Assembly (NCBI GenBank): GCA_964016885.1
Contig: OZ024743.1
Location: 78,132,374-78,196,373 of the forward strand
DNA: 64,000 nucleotides
Direction of reading: 5' to 3'
From: Eledone cirrhosa
Taxonomy: Eukaryota; Mollusca; Cephalopoda; Octopoda; Eledonidae
The position numbers and the translations under genes were made by a program. The notes under the pieces are model-generated. The model saw only the letters and a program-made list of their open reading frames with translations, was not told the DNA's origin and ran no database searches. Shown piece after piece: positions 33,346 to 44,994 of this stretch (position 1 is its first letter; the number at the start of each line of letters is the position of its first letter).

Positions 33346-33780
33346 TAAAACATTAAAACATTGATGTAATTCAATTCGAGATCTCAACAGGGGAACAGGC
33401 ATTCGCTTCATGAATATCGTGTTTGTCCGTTCCCTTGTCACTTCAATTTTGGAATACCTCCTGATTGTAACCTTATCATGTAAGAAGCTGTCTGATGAGA
33501 TCATGGCACTGGGTACTACGCAGAATCGCGTGGCCACTGTCGTCATCAAAATATGTATTACGCCCTTATCAATAAAGGACTTTGACATCTAAACTACTTT
33601 GTATTTCCTTATTCTCTCTCTCTCTATATATATATATAAATAAAAGTTATCAAGGAAAAAGCACAGGAGAAAAATACTTTACAATGATGATGGATATTAA
33701 TTTAATGCTTGATATAGGAAAAGAGGCAATGTTTTGGACATTAGTCTTTCATTGGAGGATAAAATGAAAGAGGGAAAAAG
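33198..33780 (+). repeat. composite repeat, middle blocks (copies at 60590-60670 and 61190-61580)
   Basis: Shares 'actgattggggattgaatta' with 60615, 'tcatgaatatcgtgtttgtc' with 61210, and about 350 nearly identical bases from 33400 to 33780 with 61205-61580, including 'tcaaggaaaaagcacaggag'. A (TA)n tract interrupts at 33311-33342. No convincing protein. Confidence 0.8.
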
Positions 33781-34045
33781 AAATAGGATAAAGTGACTAT
33801 TGTGAACACAAAGTCCCTCCATATTGGAGAATGCACCTTCCAACATATCTTAGTAGTTAGCAACCTTATAGTCTGGGCTAGAAGAACCTAGCAACAAGAG
33901 TTCCTGAAAGATATCCTACTGAAGACGACAAATGAAATCTGCAGTTGGAAAATATCTATCGGAGGAAGGAGAATGTCTTGGTGGTGGAACAGTAAGGTAG
34001 ATGAGACAATTAAGGCCAAAAGACAGGTTTGGAAGAACTAATAAA
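33781..34045 (+). pseudogene. RTE-like LINE linker fragment
   Basis: Parallel to 61580-61960 and 29706-30070. In shifting frames it reads VVSNLIVWARRT, LLKTTNEICSW and MSWWWNSKVDETIKAKRQ. It is internally deleted relative to 61590-61960 (the segment with 'acccatcaaccagtaacaaa' is missing) and is joined directly to the PLE fragment that follows. Confidence 0.75.
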
Positions 34046-34670
34046 GATCTTTCTCTCCCTTATTAAGAAGCATTTCCCCTCAGCACATAAATATAATAAA
34101 TTTTTTATTAGAAATACCATTAAAATATCTTACTCCACGACTCCTAACGTTGCACATAGATTCACTGCTTCAAATTTAGCTAAATTACCTAGCCGTAGTA
34201 ACCTGGGCAACCCTGTTACTAGTACTAATTGTAATTGTAGGAATCGGGTTAACTGCTCTCTATCCGGGAAATGCCTCTCCAGTAACATTGTCTACAAATG
34301 TAAGGTCGAAACAGCCACGTCTTGTAGGGCCTACACAGGGTTAACAGCCAATAGATTCAGGCAGCGTCTTTACATGCACACCCATTCTTTTCTTAACCAT
34401 TTAAGAAGGAATATGACGTCACTTTCAGCTTATATCTGGAGTCTAAAAGACAACCACACTGAATATAGGTTACACTGGAAGATCCTAAAAAGAGGTAGAT
34501 TGTATAACGGAAATAAAAGATCATGCGATCTTTGCGCCGCTGAAGCCTTGGAAATACTCTACGCCAATGATCACATCTTAAACAAAAAATCTGAGGCATT
34601 TTCGACTTGTAAACACAAATTGCATAAAACTTTCCTGTATTACAGCCCCACATTATACCTTAACGCAAAG
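34029..34670 (+). pseudogene. Penelope-like element C terminus: Cys-rich finger and GIY-YIG endonuclease
   Basis: Plus-strand frame with SLIKKHFPSAHKYNKFF, the Cys-rich finger NCNCRNRVNCSLSGKC, the GIY-YIG-like core NIVYKCKV...RAYTGLTANRFRQRLYMH and the distal RSCDLCAAEALEILY. It closely parallels the PLE-1 C terminus (KRHFPTSHKYHKIL; NCNCTYPDKC), so it belongs to the same broad lineage. There is no reverse transcriptase: the copy is 5'-truncated and fused to the RTE fragment. The frame then runs into a G-rich tract. Confidence 0.8.
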
Positions 34671-34790
34671 GTTCTCAACGGGGGGGGGGGGGGGGGTCGG
34701 AGCTCCATGGGGGGGGGGGCGTTCTGGAGCAAGGGGCGTTCTGGAGCAAGGGGCGTTAGGGGGAAGTTTGAAGCTTTGTGAGGCGCTAAG
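34671..34790. repeat. G-homopolymer-rich tract
   Basis: Begins 'aaaggttctcaac' followed by runs of G (34680-34695 and 34709-34718) and tandem 'ggggcgttctggagcaag'. 'GGTTCTCAAC' resembles a hAT-type terminus, but no partner end was found. Confidence 0.6.
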
Positions 34791-35102
34791 GGGGCACTGG
34801 AAAGCTATTTACTTAGGTAAGTTTTATAAGCCATATACGTACGTCTCTGAGACAGCCAGTATGAATGCATTTGAATGAAAAAAAGGAAAAAAATAAATAA
34901 AAGAAACTTGTCAACGAATTCCCTAGGGAAATAAATGAAAGATATCAAAGAAAATGAACATATGTACAACTTCAACTTTGACGACAGTTACAAAAACAAC
35001 AGAAACGACGGAAAAAGAAGCAGGGGATGAAAGGTGTGGGTATATACATACAATCATACACACACATGCATACGTACATACATACATACTTACACACATA
35101 CA
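34791..35102. other. no gene recognised
   Basis: AT-rich, with a CA/TA tract at 35040-35102. Nothing identifiable. Confidence 0.4.
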
Positions 35103-35238
35103 TGGTGGCTGCCAACTCGTTTTCGAGTACGGCCACTACCTTATATCTATGTAAGAGAACCTCTACCGATGCGCTGAACGAGTGTGCTTTTTAGTCCAGC
35201 CAGCGACTTGAAAACTCTGGTACAAACACTACACTTGT
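35103..35238 (-). pseudogene. LINE 3' end with terminal C2H2 zinc finger, second copy
   Basis: Reverse complement of 7418-7553 with a few changes. On the minus strand it encodes [16 protein letters not shown] and continues frameshifted. It carries the same downstream 'gtggccgtactcgaaaacga' tail. Confidence 0.6.
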
Positions 35239-36000
35239 GACAATTATTGACACAGTGCTGTCCCATGGTACCATGTGACGACAAGTGCAGAGAGATCTCC
35301 AGATACAAAGCAATGCCTGTGCCGTAAAGCTTTTATAGTGAGCAAAGGCACTGCACAAAGCCAGTCCCACTCTCTTAACCAAGATGATATTTACCAAAAA
35401 GAAGAAAAAGTCAACATCATTGGATACCATCAGGGTTGCAAAATTCTAGAAGAAGGAAAAGTCTGATATAACATACATACATATTTACATACATACATAC
35501 ATACACATATATACACACACAGGCCGGAGTTGGTGTTTGATGAGGTTGAGACCCTGGTCAGCTTTCAGTCAGAGCTGTGGTATTTAATCTCCCTAGGTAA
35601 TAAAATCTGGAGTCAAAATTCTCTCCTTGCCAAAAAAACAAAACATAAATCATGTCACCATCCTTACACACTTAAATATAAATGCATGTATATATATATA
35701 GAAATGTATAACTACATATCTATATACATAGGTAAATGTATGTATGTGTGTAGATTTATATATATATATATTATACACACCACACACATATATATATATA
35801 TATTTTTTTCTTTTTTCGGTCTGGTCTACCTCTGGATAGAACTCAATGTAATCTTGTAAAATGCGTAGAGAAGTTCTGAGTTTCGCTGAATTAATTCTTT
35901 AGATACAGAGTCAGATATTAGGTATTAAATTAACAATAAAAATAAAAACAAAGTTATAAAGTAACTTGAATTTGTTCTTTTTATTTTCATTGTTAATTTG
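35239..36000. other. no gene recognised
   Basis: A 63-codon + frame (35275-35466) shows no family signature. About 35840-35915 ('gaactcaatgtaatc', 'acagagtcag') resembles 60380-60450, a dispersed repeat. TA simple sequence lies at 35690-35810. Confidence 0.4.
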
Positions 36001-36119
<119 letters not shown>

Positions 36120-36397
36120 AGTCTGACAAGAAGCTTGCTTCCCAACCACGGGTTTAGTCCCACTGCCCGGGCTGACCAGAGCCCTGTGAGTGGATTTGAT
36201 AGACAGAAACTAAAGGAAGCGCGTCGTATATATGTATATATGTCTGTGCGTGTCTTTGCGTTTGTGTTTGCGCTCCCATCAATGCTTGTTGGTTTGTTGA
36301 CGTCCCCATAACTTACCAACGTGATGCTCTAGCATGGGCGTAGTTCAGAGACAGAATAAAAGTAAAGTGTATATATATATATATGTGTGTGTGTGTG

Positions 36398-36803
36398 TAG
36401 AAGAGGGGTCTCAAACTCAAGGGCATAAACGGGCCATTACGTCAGGCACAGTGGGCCAAACGTGGTGGTGGGTGATGATTTTCATCACTTATGATCATTT
36501 CTACTATCGGCACAAGGCATGATATTTAGGGTTTAGGGACCCGTCGATTACATCGATCCAAGTTCACAACTGGTACTTAATTTATCGACTCCAAAAGGAT
36601 GAAAGGCAAAGTTGAGATCGGCGGAATTTGAACTCGGAATGTAAAAACGGAAGAAGTACCGCTAAGCATTTCGCCAGATGTGCTAACGATTCCATCAGCT
36701 CACCGCATTATTTTCACCAGTAATAATGGAATCTGAAATATTGGTTCTACCACGGGCCATAGAAAAGTAGTTCACGGGCCGTATGATTGAGCCCCCCTGT
36801 TGG
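36398..36803. mobile_element. hAT-like terminal-repeat relic interrupted by a SINE
   Basis: Left end 'ggggtctcaaactcaagggc' and right end 'cacgggccgtatgattgagc' followed by 'ccccctgttgg' are imperfect inverted ends of the 'caggggtctcaaactc' kind seen on hAT-type non-autonomous elements. A SINE family 1 copy occupies the middle. Assignment rests on the termini only. Confidence 0.45.
36510..36715 (-). mobile_element. SINE family 1, nested copy
   Basis: Reverse complement of the family body: 'ggcacaaggcatga', 'gattacatcgatcc', 'ggtacttaatttatcgac', 'aggatgaaaggcaaagtt' and 'ggcggaatttgaactc' (B box), then 'gctaagcatttcgcca'. It lies inside the hAT-like relic and is therefore the younger of the two. 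Confidence 0.8.
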
Positions 36804-36804
36804 A

Positions 36805-36806
36805 GG

Positions 36807-36870
<64 letters not shown>
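36805..36870. repeat. (GATA)n microsatellite
   Basis: About sixteen GATA units. A second GATA tract (42403-42427) lies on the far side of the Tx1 elements, so one original tract was split by LINE insertion. Confidence 0.95.
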
Positions 36871-37250
36871 TGTTTCTTTATTAGCCACAGGGGCGCAAAA
36901 GGATGGGACAAATACAAGGAGTGAAGTTTACATACAATAAAAACGTGTAAAATGCTATCACAAATGCAGTTTAAAAATTAATCGATTTTCCCCAATAGGG
37001 GGAGACATTTCATATGGGTAACACATACTCCCGAAAAAATGTGCAATCCTCATCTCCAGGAGTACGAAGAGTTTGTACCCCTTTCCTCTCTTCCTCTTTT
37101 TCCTCAGCCTACAGGCTGATATAGAGAGAAGGCCCATTCACTCGGGCCATTCTCGCCACTTTCACCCACCTTTCATAAAACTTGCTGGGGTACAGCACCT
37201 CTCTCTCCATCCTGATTCTTCTTCCAAAGTGGTATTTGAAAAAAATAGAT
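36871..37250 (-). mobile_element. Tx1-type LINE 3' fragment (older copy)
   Basis: Minus-strand 3' end with the tail 'ttattagccacaggggcgca' and the terminal coding segment ending KFYERWVKVARMARVN. It is 5'-truncated a few hundred bases from its 3' end. A second Tx1 element is inserted into its 5' edge. The (GATA)n tract adjoins its 3' terminus. Confidence 0.8.
37233..37250. repeat. target-site duplication of Tx1 copy 1, left
   Basis: The 18-bp 'tatttgaaaaaaatagat' is repeated exactly at 42367-42384, directly flanking the element. A third copy at 42395-42412 is the older junction with (GATA)n. Confidence 0.75.
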
Positions 37251-37528
37251 GTTTCTTTTATTTGCCACCCACCAGGGCATCAAAAGTGGGACAAGTACAA
37301 TGGGGGGAGTTTACAAAACAAGGCGTCCTCAATAAGTAGGAGGCAGTAACAATATATAAAAATAAAATAAAATATAACAAAGATAAAATTTATAACAAAG
37401 TCTTCAATAGAGAGGAGGCGCCTTGGGGGGGGGGGGGGGGGGGTCGCACACCCCCCTAAAAAAGTGTGCAACCCTTCTCCTGAGGAGCACAGAGAAGGGG
37501 TGCTCCCTTGGTCTTTCATCTTCCTCAC

Positions 37529-40500
37529 CTATAGTCTGATGTGGAGTGAAGGCCCATTCACACGGGCCATTCTCACCACTTTCACCCATCTTTCATAGAA
37601 ACGGCTGGGGTGCAGCACCTCTCTCTCCATCCTGATCCTTCTTCCGAAATGATATCGGAAGAAACGGACCAGTTGTTGGCCAGAGAGAAAGGTGTCTGAC
37701 CTCAGTCCTTTCAGACGCGTCCACCATACAACCTCTTTCGCCATGGCTATTACGCACAGAAACACCGCCTCTCCTTCGTTTGAAGAGGGGAGGCGGCTTG
37801 ATCGTTACAATAGACTCGGTGGTCAACCGGATCGGTCCCACCCTTGACAGCAGTTGTTCGACATAGCCCCACAGATCGGCAATGCCCGAGCAGTGTACCA
37901 ATGCGTGTGCAACGGTTTCCTCGTCGCACACGTATCTGGGACAGATCTTTTTCGATGGGTCCCTACCCGGGCGCCCGTGTCTGTAGAGCCTTTCTCGAAC
38001 GGGCAGAGCCCTTCTGTAGCATTGCCAGGCCAGGGACCTCTGGAAGTTATTCATGGGTCCCGGGCTGAATGTCCTATCGAACAGGTTGGCCAGTTCGTCT
38101 TCCTCCATGTCTAGGGCTTCTCTGAGGGCGTCGTCGCACCTGCTAACCACCAGCCCTCTATAGAATGACGAGGTGGATTCTCCACTGACAGCCGGGTCCG
38201 CCTGCCAGAGAGCCGTGAGCGCCTGGGCACACTCGATGTGCCAGGCGCCCAGTTTTCTCGGTCTTTGCTTGACCCAGGATTGCAGCTCGGTAAGTGAGAC
38301 GAGTCTGGGAAAGGCTCGCCTCACAAACGGGGACCACACCGGTTGACCGGAGAGGAATACCTGAAGGTGCCGTAGCCTTAATGCGTGTTTACGTATCCTT
38401 AGCCACGGCATCCCCAGCCCTCCTTTCGAAGGGTGTTGACAGCAGATGGATCTCCTCACCATAGGAGCCCGCTTCTTCCAAAGGAATTGGAAGAGTGCGC
38501 GCTCCATTTTGGCGAGCGTTTACCTTGGGCAAGGCACAACGGTCAGGCGGTAGTAGATGACGGACGCTATATAAGTGTTCGCCACCTCCGCCCGACCTTT
38601 CAGGGACAGTTTGCACTCGGCCCACTTCTGGGTCAGTGCAAACACCCTGTTCGTCACCTCACCCCAGTTCTTCTCCACCTGGAGGTCTGGTCCGAACCAG
38701 ACCCCGAGCAACTTCACCGGGCCCTCCGTCCAGCGCCCGACGACGCCATCGGAGGGCATCGATCTGCCCCTCCACGTGCCGAGTTGCAGACCGATCGACT
38801 TGTCCCAGTTCAGCTTAGCCCCTGTAAACCTTTCGTACTACTCCAGTAAGGTGCCGATCGCCCCGATTTCCGAGGCCGTCGACACCATTACTGTTACGTC
38901 ATCGGCGTAGGCTGACACCGCTTTCCGCAATCCCGGTTCCAACGGGATGCCCTGCAACAACTCTAACTTCCGCAGCAGTGGCTCTAGAGTCATTACATAC
39001 AGAAGGGAGGAGAGAGGGCACCCCTGTCGGATGGACTGCGCGATTTCGAACGGCTCCGAGAGGTAGCCGTTCACCTTGACCCTAGAGCAGATGCGGCTGC
39101 TGTGCATGGCATTGATCCAGCCCCTGAAAACGGGTCCGAAGCCTGCCGCCGCTAGCACCGCATCCACGTAACCATGGTCGACCCTATCGAACGCCTTAGA
39201 TTGATCCAAGTTGATCAGGGCCCCACCAAAGCCGGGTTCGTTCCCAACCCTCTCTATGATGTATCGCATGAGGTGGAGGTTATCGTGGATGGACCTGGAC
39301 GGGATAGCACATGTCTGCGCATCTCCCACCAGGTTGCCCATGACAAGCGCCAACCTCTTTGCTAGCACCTTGGCCAAAATCTGTAACTCTGTATTTAGCA
39401 GAGTTATGGGCCTGAAATTATTTATATCGTCCCCCTTGTTCTCGTCCTTCCTCACTAGCGTGACTACGCCCTTGGTCACAGCACAGGGAATTCTCCCGTT
39501 CTGTTGCCAGTTGCAGTAGACCGCCTCGAGGAGCTCGGGGAACAAGTCCGGCATAGCTAGATATAGTTCGTATGGAAGACCATCGAGACCCGGGGATTTG
39601 CGTTTGCCGCATTGGCTCAGCACGTCCTCTATCTCAGCGGCTGAAATCGGCTCCTCGCAGGACTTCGCCTCCCTGTCCGAGAGACGCGGCAGGCCGTCGA
39701 GGTATGGACCGAAGTCCACGTCCCCAACCGGCCCCCCGCCCCTTCCGAACAATCCAGCAAAGTGCTTTTGAAAAGCCTCGCACATCTGCTTAGGTTCAAG
39801 GATCACCCGTCCATCCTGGTCTCGCAAAGACCGGATAGTGGATCTGCTCCCTCTTTTGGCTTCTGTCACGCGGGCCCAGCTAACAGCTTTGGTCCCCTCG
39901 TTTCCCAGAGCACGTATTTTGCTTCGGACGATGCAGCCTTCGTGTTTCGCGTCGAAGAACTGGCCCAGGGCCGTTCTCGACGCTAGCACTCTGGCCACGT
40001 CGCCGCTTCTAATTGCCTCTTCTACACTATCTACCAACTCCCTTTCCTTCCTATTTCTATTGGAGGCTAACTCCTTACTAAATTCTATAGAGACTACTCT
40101 AATCTCTCTTTTGAGAGATCCCCACCACCTGCTGTTGACGATGGCGCCCGTCAACCGCTCCTTAACTAAAGTTCTAATCCGGTCCCTGTAAGCCTTACTT
40201 GCCGGTAAGGACAAGTTGAGCTTCCAGAAACCGGGTCCCTGTCTATGAGTTCTGTCAAGGTTGATCATGCAGGTCACTAACTTGTGGTCTGAATAGCCAA
40301 CCATGCGCATTTTTGGACAACTTAAAAAGTCCTTATCCTTAATTCTAACTAAGAACCTATCTAGGTACGACCTAGATGATCCGCTACGATTTGCCCAAGT
40401 CCAGGTTGGCGCAGTCGGAAAATCTAGTCGATATCTATCGGCCAGGTCAAATCGACCGATTAACCCTTTGAGGCTATTACACCCCTCTCTATCGGGACAG

Positions 40501-40994
40501 GCCCCTACGTAGTCCCAGCGTGCATCTAGGATACCATTCCAGTCCCCCACTAATAGCAAGGAGCGGGACGTCCCTAGAAAAGTCTCCAGACGATGGAAGA
40601 AGTCCGGCCGCATTGACGCGAAAGGGCCGTAGGCGGCTACCAACCTAAACGCTCCGCCTTTAGGTTGGTAGCCGCCAAGGTCCAGAACCACTAGTCGACC
40701 CTCCGGGTCCAAATGTACCATCTGTGTTGCGAGACCCAGATGTTTTTGCAGCAGAACGACAACTCCACCCCCACCTCCGGGCTGACAGAGAGATGCGTGC
40801 ATCTCAAAGTCATCAAAGGTGGGGGTCAGCTGTCGCACGTTGCTGATCCGGGCCTCGCAAATAACCATCACATCTATACGTTGTGACCTGAGGTCATTTA
40901 GAAGCATTGCTTGCTTCCAAGTTGAGCCCAGGCCACGCGCATTTAAACAGCCTACTCTTAGCATAGCCATGTTGGTGGTGAAGAGAAAAGGCAC
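37529..40994 (-). pseudogene. Tx1-type LINE ORF2 (endonuclease-reverse transcriptase), copy 1
   Basis: Starts Met 40994. The endonuclease has MLRVGCLNARGLG, VICEARIS, LVGDWNGILD and GYSDHKLVT (catalytic Glu, Asp, Asn, His visible). The polymerase has NNFRPITLLNTELQILAKVL, LDQSKAFDRVDHGY (motif A), IRQGCPLSSLLYV and SAYADDVTVMVS (motif C). A TAG at 38835-38837 stops the frame after motif C, and a TAA at 38517-38519 stops it again. A shift near 37790 moves the C terminus (FLCVIAMAKEVVWWTRLKGL) to another frame. The C-terminal finger reads CPRYVCDEETVAHALVHC, with one Cys lost to Tyr relative to copy 2. Confidence 0.88.
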
Positions 40995-41253
40995 TTACCT
41001 CTCTGCGTCCCGGGTATCGGGCTGCACAATTTCCATTAGGGTGGGGGATGGGTTGTTGGGTGGGGTGGTGGTTTGTGGAAGTGTAGGGGCATCAGTGTGT
41101 TGTGTGGTTGGGGAGCTTGGAGTTGTGTGGGTGTTTTGGGAGGGGGTGGGGTAGTTTTTTAGGAGGACGCGGTTAATGGGCCCGAGGCAGGGGGACCCAC
41201 GTCCTCTTTAAAATTGTTTTTTAAAGTTTTATAGGTGTCCTGTGGGGCCTTAA

Positions 41254-42366
41254 TCATTTTGAGGTGGGGGAAATCCCTGCCTGGGTGAAGTTAGGCCCTT
41301 GTGTTTTTATTAGATTGTTGTTGTACACAATGTTTAACAGTTTTTTGTTTCTTGTGTTTATGTATGTGTATGCATGTTTTTGTTTTTGTGTGGTGTTTTT
41401 TGTTTGCTGTTGTTGTGAGCTCTTTTGTGTTGGTGTCAGTGTTATGTTTTGGGGAGGGGTTGTTTTCATTTGTGTGTCTGAGGTGTGTTTTCTTTTTTTT
41501 CTTCTGATTGTGTGGAAGTGCTCCTCCTCGTCTAACGACGAACTAGGGTCATCTTCCGCGTTGGAGGGGAGGGGTATATTTTCGGGTTATGTTTGCGGTG
41601 CGGGTGTTTTGGAAATTGTTTTTGTTTTTTGAGTGGAGGGGATGGGTTGGACATTGTTTTGTTTTGGTTTGAGCTGTGGTGGTTGTTTTTGTAGTGGTAG
41701 TTGTGGTGATTGTGTTGGTTGTGCAGTTGTTGGTGGTGTAGGCAGGATTGGGGTTTTCTTATTAAGTTGGGGACAGACAGCCCTCAGGTGACATCTGGTT
41801 CCGCAGAGGTAACACGAGGGCCGTCTACCCTCAACGGTAATGTTGATGAAGGTTAGATCATCCAGTATGACGCGTTCAGGGATCTGGGCGATCCTTTCGG
41901 GCCTCATTTGAACTACAAGTTCGAGGCTCGTTCCACTGAACGCGTCACCCGATGCCTTTCCCATGGACACCAGCATGTCATCCTCCAGGTCCAGGAAACC
42001 TGTCAAAACCCACCATATGTCCATAATCGGCAGGATGGTGTGGATTTTTATTTTTTGTGTTCTTCTACCCATGTACGTAGGGTAGAAGGTGTATGCGGTG
42101 GATGTGATTGGTTTGATGGACAGTTTCACTGCTGTGTCCCTGTCCTTCATGAGAATGGATAGACTCCCGTAGAGTCTATCCTTCTGAATGAAGGTGATGT
42201 CCTTCATGACGTCTTTTAAAACCAGCTCTATCTCACTCTGTGATGGTTGAGCTGGTTTTTTACTTTTGTTCGAGATTGTCCTAAACATGACCGTGTTTAG
42301 GAGTCTCTGGCTTTTTGGTTCCGGGGGGAATGGATTGTGAATGAACCATTTTCTCCGTACACTATA
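41254..42366 (-). pseudogene. Tx1-type LINE ORF1 (nucleic-acid-binding), copy 1, truncated
   Basis: The frame at 41587-42288 begins inside the protein (FRTISNKSKKPAQPSQSEIE), passes through VLTGFLDLEDDM and ends in a zinc knuckle, CYLCGTRCHLRAVC (C-X2-C-X4-H-X4-C), followed by a Pro/Gln-rich tail. A shift near 41590 separates the acidic and basic C-terminal tail (41254-41586). The N-terminal ~140 residues present in copy 2 are lost to 5' truncation at 42366. ORF1 proteins bind element RNA. Confidence 0.82.
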
Positions 42367-42384
42367 TATTTGAAAAAAATAGAT
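42367..42384. repeat. target-site duplication of Tx1 copy 1, right
   Basis: Exact repeat of 37233-37250, immediately followed by 'acactatagg' and a third copy at 42395-42412 leading into (GATA)n. Confidence 0.75.
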
Positions 42385-42454
42385 ACACTATAGGTATTTG
42401 AAAAAAATAGATAGATAGATAGATAGAAGTGTACCAAACACACACACACATTTC

Positions 42455-43001
<547 letters not shown>

Positions 43002-43375
43002 TACCAACAGGTCACTGGAATAGCCATAGGCACAAGAATGGGCCCAAACTATGCCAAACTTTTCGTTGGCCTTGTTGAGGCCCGAACCTTTTCCCAGTAC
43101 ACCGGTCCCACGCCCGAACTGTACGGTCGTTACATCGACGACTGTATCGGAGCCACGACCCTCACCCGAGAACAGCTCGACTCCTTTCTCTCCTTCTTCT
43201 GCTACTTCCACCCCTCCCTCCACTTCACCACCTTTATCTCCACCACCCACGTCCACTTCTTGGACATCTCCATCGCCATCAACCCCTCGCATCACTCCCT
43301 CGTCACCTCCGCCTTCTTCAAACGTACCGACTCCCACTCCTACCTCGACTTCAGCCCTCCCCTGGTCGGTAAAAT
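43002..43375 (+). pseudogene. Penelope-like reverse transcriptase fragment, GC-rich
   Basis: One open frame reads FYQQVTGIAIGTRMGPNYAK, LFVGLVEARTFSQYTG, PTPELYGRYIDDCIGATTLT and FLSFFCYFHPSLHFTTFIST, then HVHFLDISIAI and FKRTDSHSYLDF. The GTxMGPxYAxLF block, the catalytic box YIDD and the FLDI motif match the palm and thumb of Penelope-like polymerases with canonical YxDD. The piece has neither N-terminal fingers nor the endonuclease. It is far richer in C at third positions than its neighbours. It starts after a (TA)n tract and ends in a SINE-like tail (43376-43430). Confidence 0.75.
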
Positions 43376-43440
43376 AAAGAACCAGTAATACACTGACATC
43401 GATTTAATCGACCCCCCCCCCAAAAAAAAAATTACTGGAC
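43376..43440 (+). mobile_element. SINE family 1 3' fragment
   Basis: 'ggtaaaataaagaaccagta' and 'gacatcgatttaatcgac' match the SINE body, followed by C and A homopolymers. It is fused to the PLE fragment without the SINE head. Confidence 0.6.
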
Positions 43441-43484
43441 TTGTGCTTAATGTAGAAATCATTATTATAGTCATTTGTCAAGGG

Positions 43485-43700
43485 CAGTGGATTGGCAGTA
43501 TCGGTAGAGCGTCACACAACAGATTTGTGACATAGTTACAACTCTTTATGTTCTGAGTTCAAATCCCACCAAGGTTAGCTTTGCCTTTCATCCTTACGTG
43601 GTCGATAAATAAAGTACCAGTAATGCACTGGGGTTGATTTAATCGACTTTCCCGTCCCCAAAATATTATTGGCCATATCTAAATCAGAAACCATTATTAT
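43485..43700 (+). mobile_element. SINE family 1
   Basis: Has the A-box-like 'atcggtagagcgtcacacaa', B-box-like 'gttcaaatccc', 'tttgcctttcatccttacg', 'gtcgataaataaagtacc', 'ggttgatttaatcgac' and 'ttggcc'. A nearly complete copy, and the best place to see the tRNA-derived head. Confidence 0.85.
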
Positions 43701-43829
43701 AGTCATTTCTGATGGGACACACGTTTCATAAAATAAAACTCCAAAGAAGTGAAATTGTTCATTACCAGTTTGTGATAAGGACATTTCATCTAAGTTATTT
43801 TTCTTAAATCTAATTTTCAGCCAATTTAT

Positions 43830-43940
43830 TGAATACAAGGCATGTGACTGAGTGGTCAAGATGTTGTACTCATGGTCATAGCCCCTTGGGTTCGATTCTT
43901 GGACAGGGTGGTACGTTGTATTTTTTAGAAAAATATTGTG
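43830..43940 (+). mobile_element. SINE family 2 head
   Basis: 'catgtgactgagtggtcaag' (A box) and 'ttgggttcgattcttggac' (B box) resemble the head at 32848; the RTE-type tail is missing. It runs directly into the 65-bp tandem array. Confidence 0.65.
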
Positions 43941-43964
43941 TCATGGTGCCTTTTCTGCCAAGAG

Positions 43965-44665
43965 TATCAGCAATGGAAAGACCAATGGAATCCTTGTTTT
44001 CTTGGTCCAATCTAACAAGCAACAGATAATATCAGCAATGGAAAGACCAATGGAATCCTTGTTTTCTTGGTCCAATCTAACAAGCAACAGATAATATCAG
44101 CAATGGAAAGACCAATGGAAACCTTGTCTCCTTGGTCCAATCTAACAAGCAACAGATAATATCAACAATGGAAAGACCAATGGAAACCTTGTCTCCTTGG
44201 TCCGATCTAACAAGCATCAGATAATATCAACAATGGAAAGACCAACGGAAACCTTGTCTCCTTGGTCCAATCTAACAAGCAACAGATAATATCAGCAATG
44301 GAAAGACCAATGGAAACCTTGTCTCCTTGGTCCAATCTAACAAGCAACAGATAATATCAACAATGGAAAGACCAATGGAAACCTTGTCTCCTTGGTCCAA
44401 TCTAACAAGCATCAGATAATATCAACAATGGAAAGACCAACGGAAACCTTGTCTCCTTGGTCCAATCTAACAAGCATCAGATAATATCAACAATGGAAAG
44501 ACCAACAGAAACCTTGTCTCCTTGGTCCAAGCAACAGATAATATCAACAATGGAAAGACCAACGGAAACCTTGTCTCCTTGGTCCAATCTAACAAGCAAC
44601 AGATAATATCAGCAATGGAAAGACCAATTGAAACCTTGTCTCCTTGGTCCAATCTCATCATCAGA
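43965..44665. repeat. tandem array, 65-bp unit, about 10.5 copies
   Basis: Unit 'tatcagcaatggaaagacca' onward recurs every 65 bp from 43965 to 44600. One unit (about 44525) lacks ~9 bp. Units fall into two types ('ggaatccttgttttc' and 'ggaaaccttgtctcc'), the first only at the left end. The array starts inside the 3' side of the SINE head. Frames across it are artefacts. Confidence 0.92.
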
Positions 44666-44940
44666 TTGAATCAGTTTCATTCTTTTACTCAAAACAAGAA
44701 AGGAGGATGAGCTGACTCTAAGTTTATTTTGGACTTGCAAACATACACACATACTCTCTAATATATATAGATACGTATATTCATATAATGAAGTACTTAA
44801 ATATACACGTGTTTGTATACTTGTGTGTATACATAAATATATACAAATATATATATACACATATGTGCATATATATATATATGTACGTGTGTGCATATGT
44901 GTATGTGTATATATATATATACACTCACACATGCATATGC

Positions 44941-44975
<35 letters not shown>

Positions 44976-44989
44976 TATATGTGTGTATA
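44666..44989. repeat. TA/CA/TG simple sequence
   Basis: Mostly TA with CA and TG interruptions. No gene. Confidence 0.8.
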
Positions 44990-44994
44990 TTTAG

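Larger units (their letters stand above)
37251..42366 (-). mobile_element. Tx1-type (L1 group) LINE, copy 1
   Basis: Minus-strand element with a partial ORF1 (zinc knuckle) and ORF2 (endonuclease, reverse transcriptase, C-terminal zinc finger), ending in a 3' tail with 'ttgccaccca' shared with the copies at 36871 and 52750. It is 5'-truncated inside ORF1 and flanked by an 18-bp target duplication. Coding region has two nonsense changes and a frameshift. Confidence 0.88.

Noticed and set aside
33490..33530. CTGATGA within the composite repeat
   Set aside because: No GAAA at a suitable distance and no stem II hairpin.
34671..34790. hAT terminus at the G-rich tract
   Set aside because: Only one 'GGTTCTCAAC'-like end was found, with no inverted partner.
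35275..35466. 63-codon frame
   Set aside because: No recognisable motif, no splice sites, and repeats on both sides.
38433..38849. Several + strand frames of 60-140 codons over the Tx1 elements
   Set aside because: They are antisense shadows of ORF2, whose own frame carries all family motifs.
43965..44665. CRISPR-like regular repeat array
   Set aside because: Units are contiguous 65-bp tandem repeats with no unique spacers, and the genome is eukaryotic.
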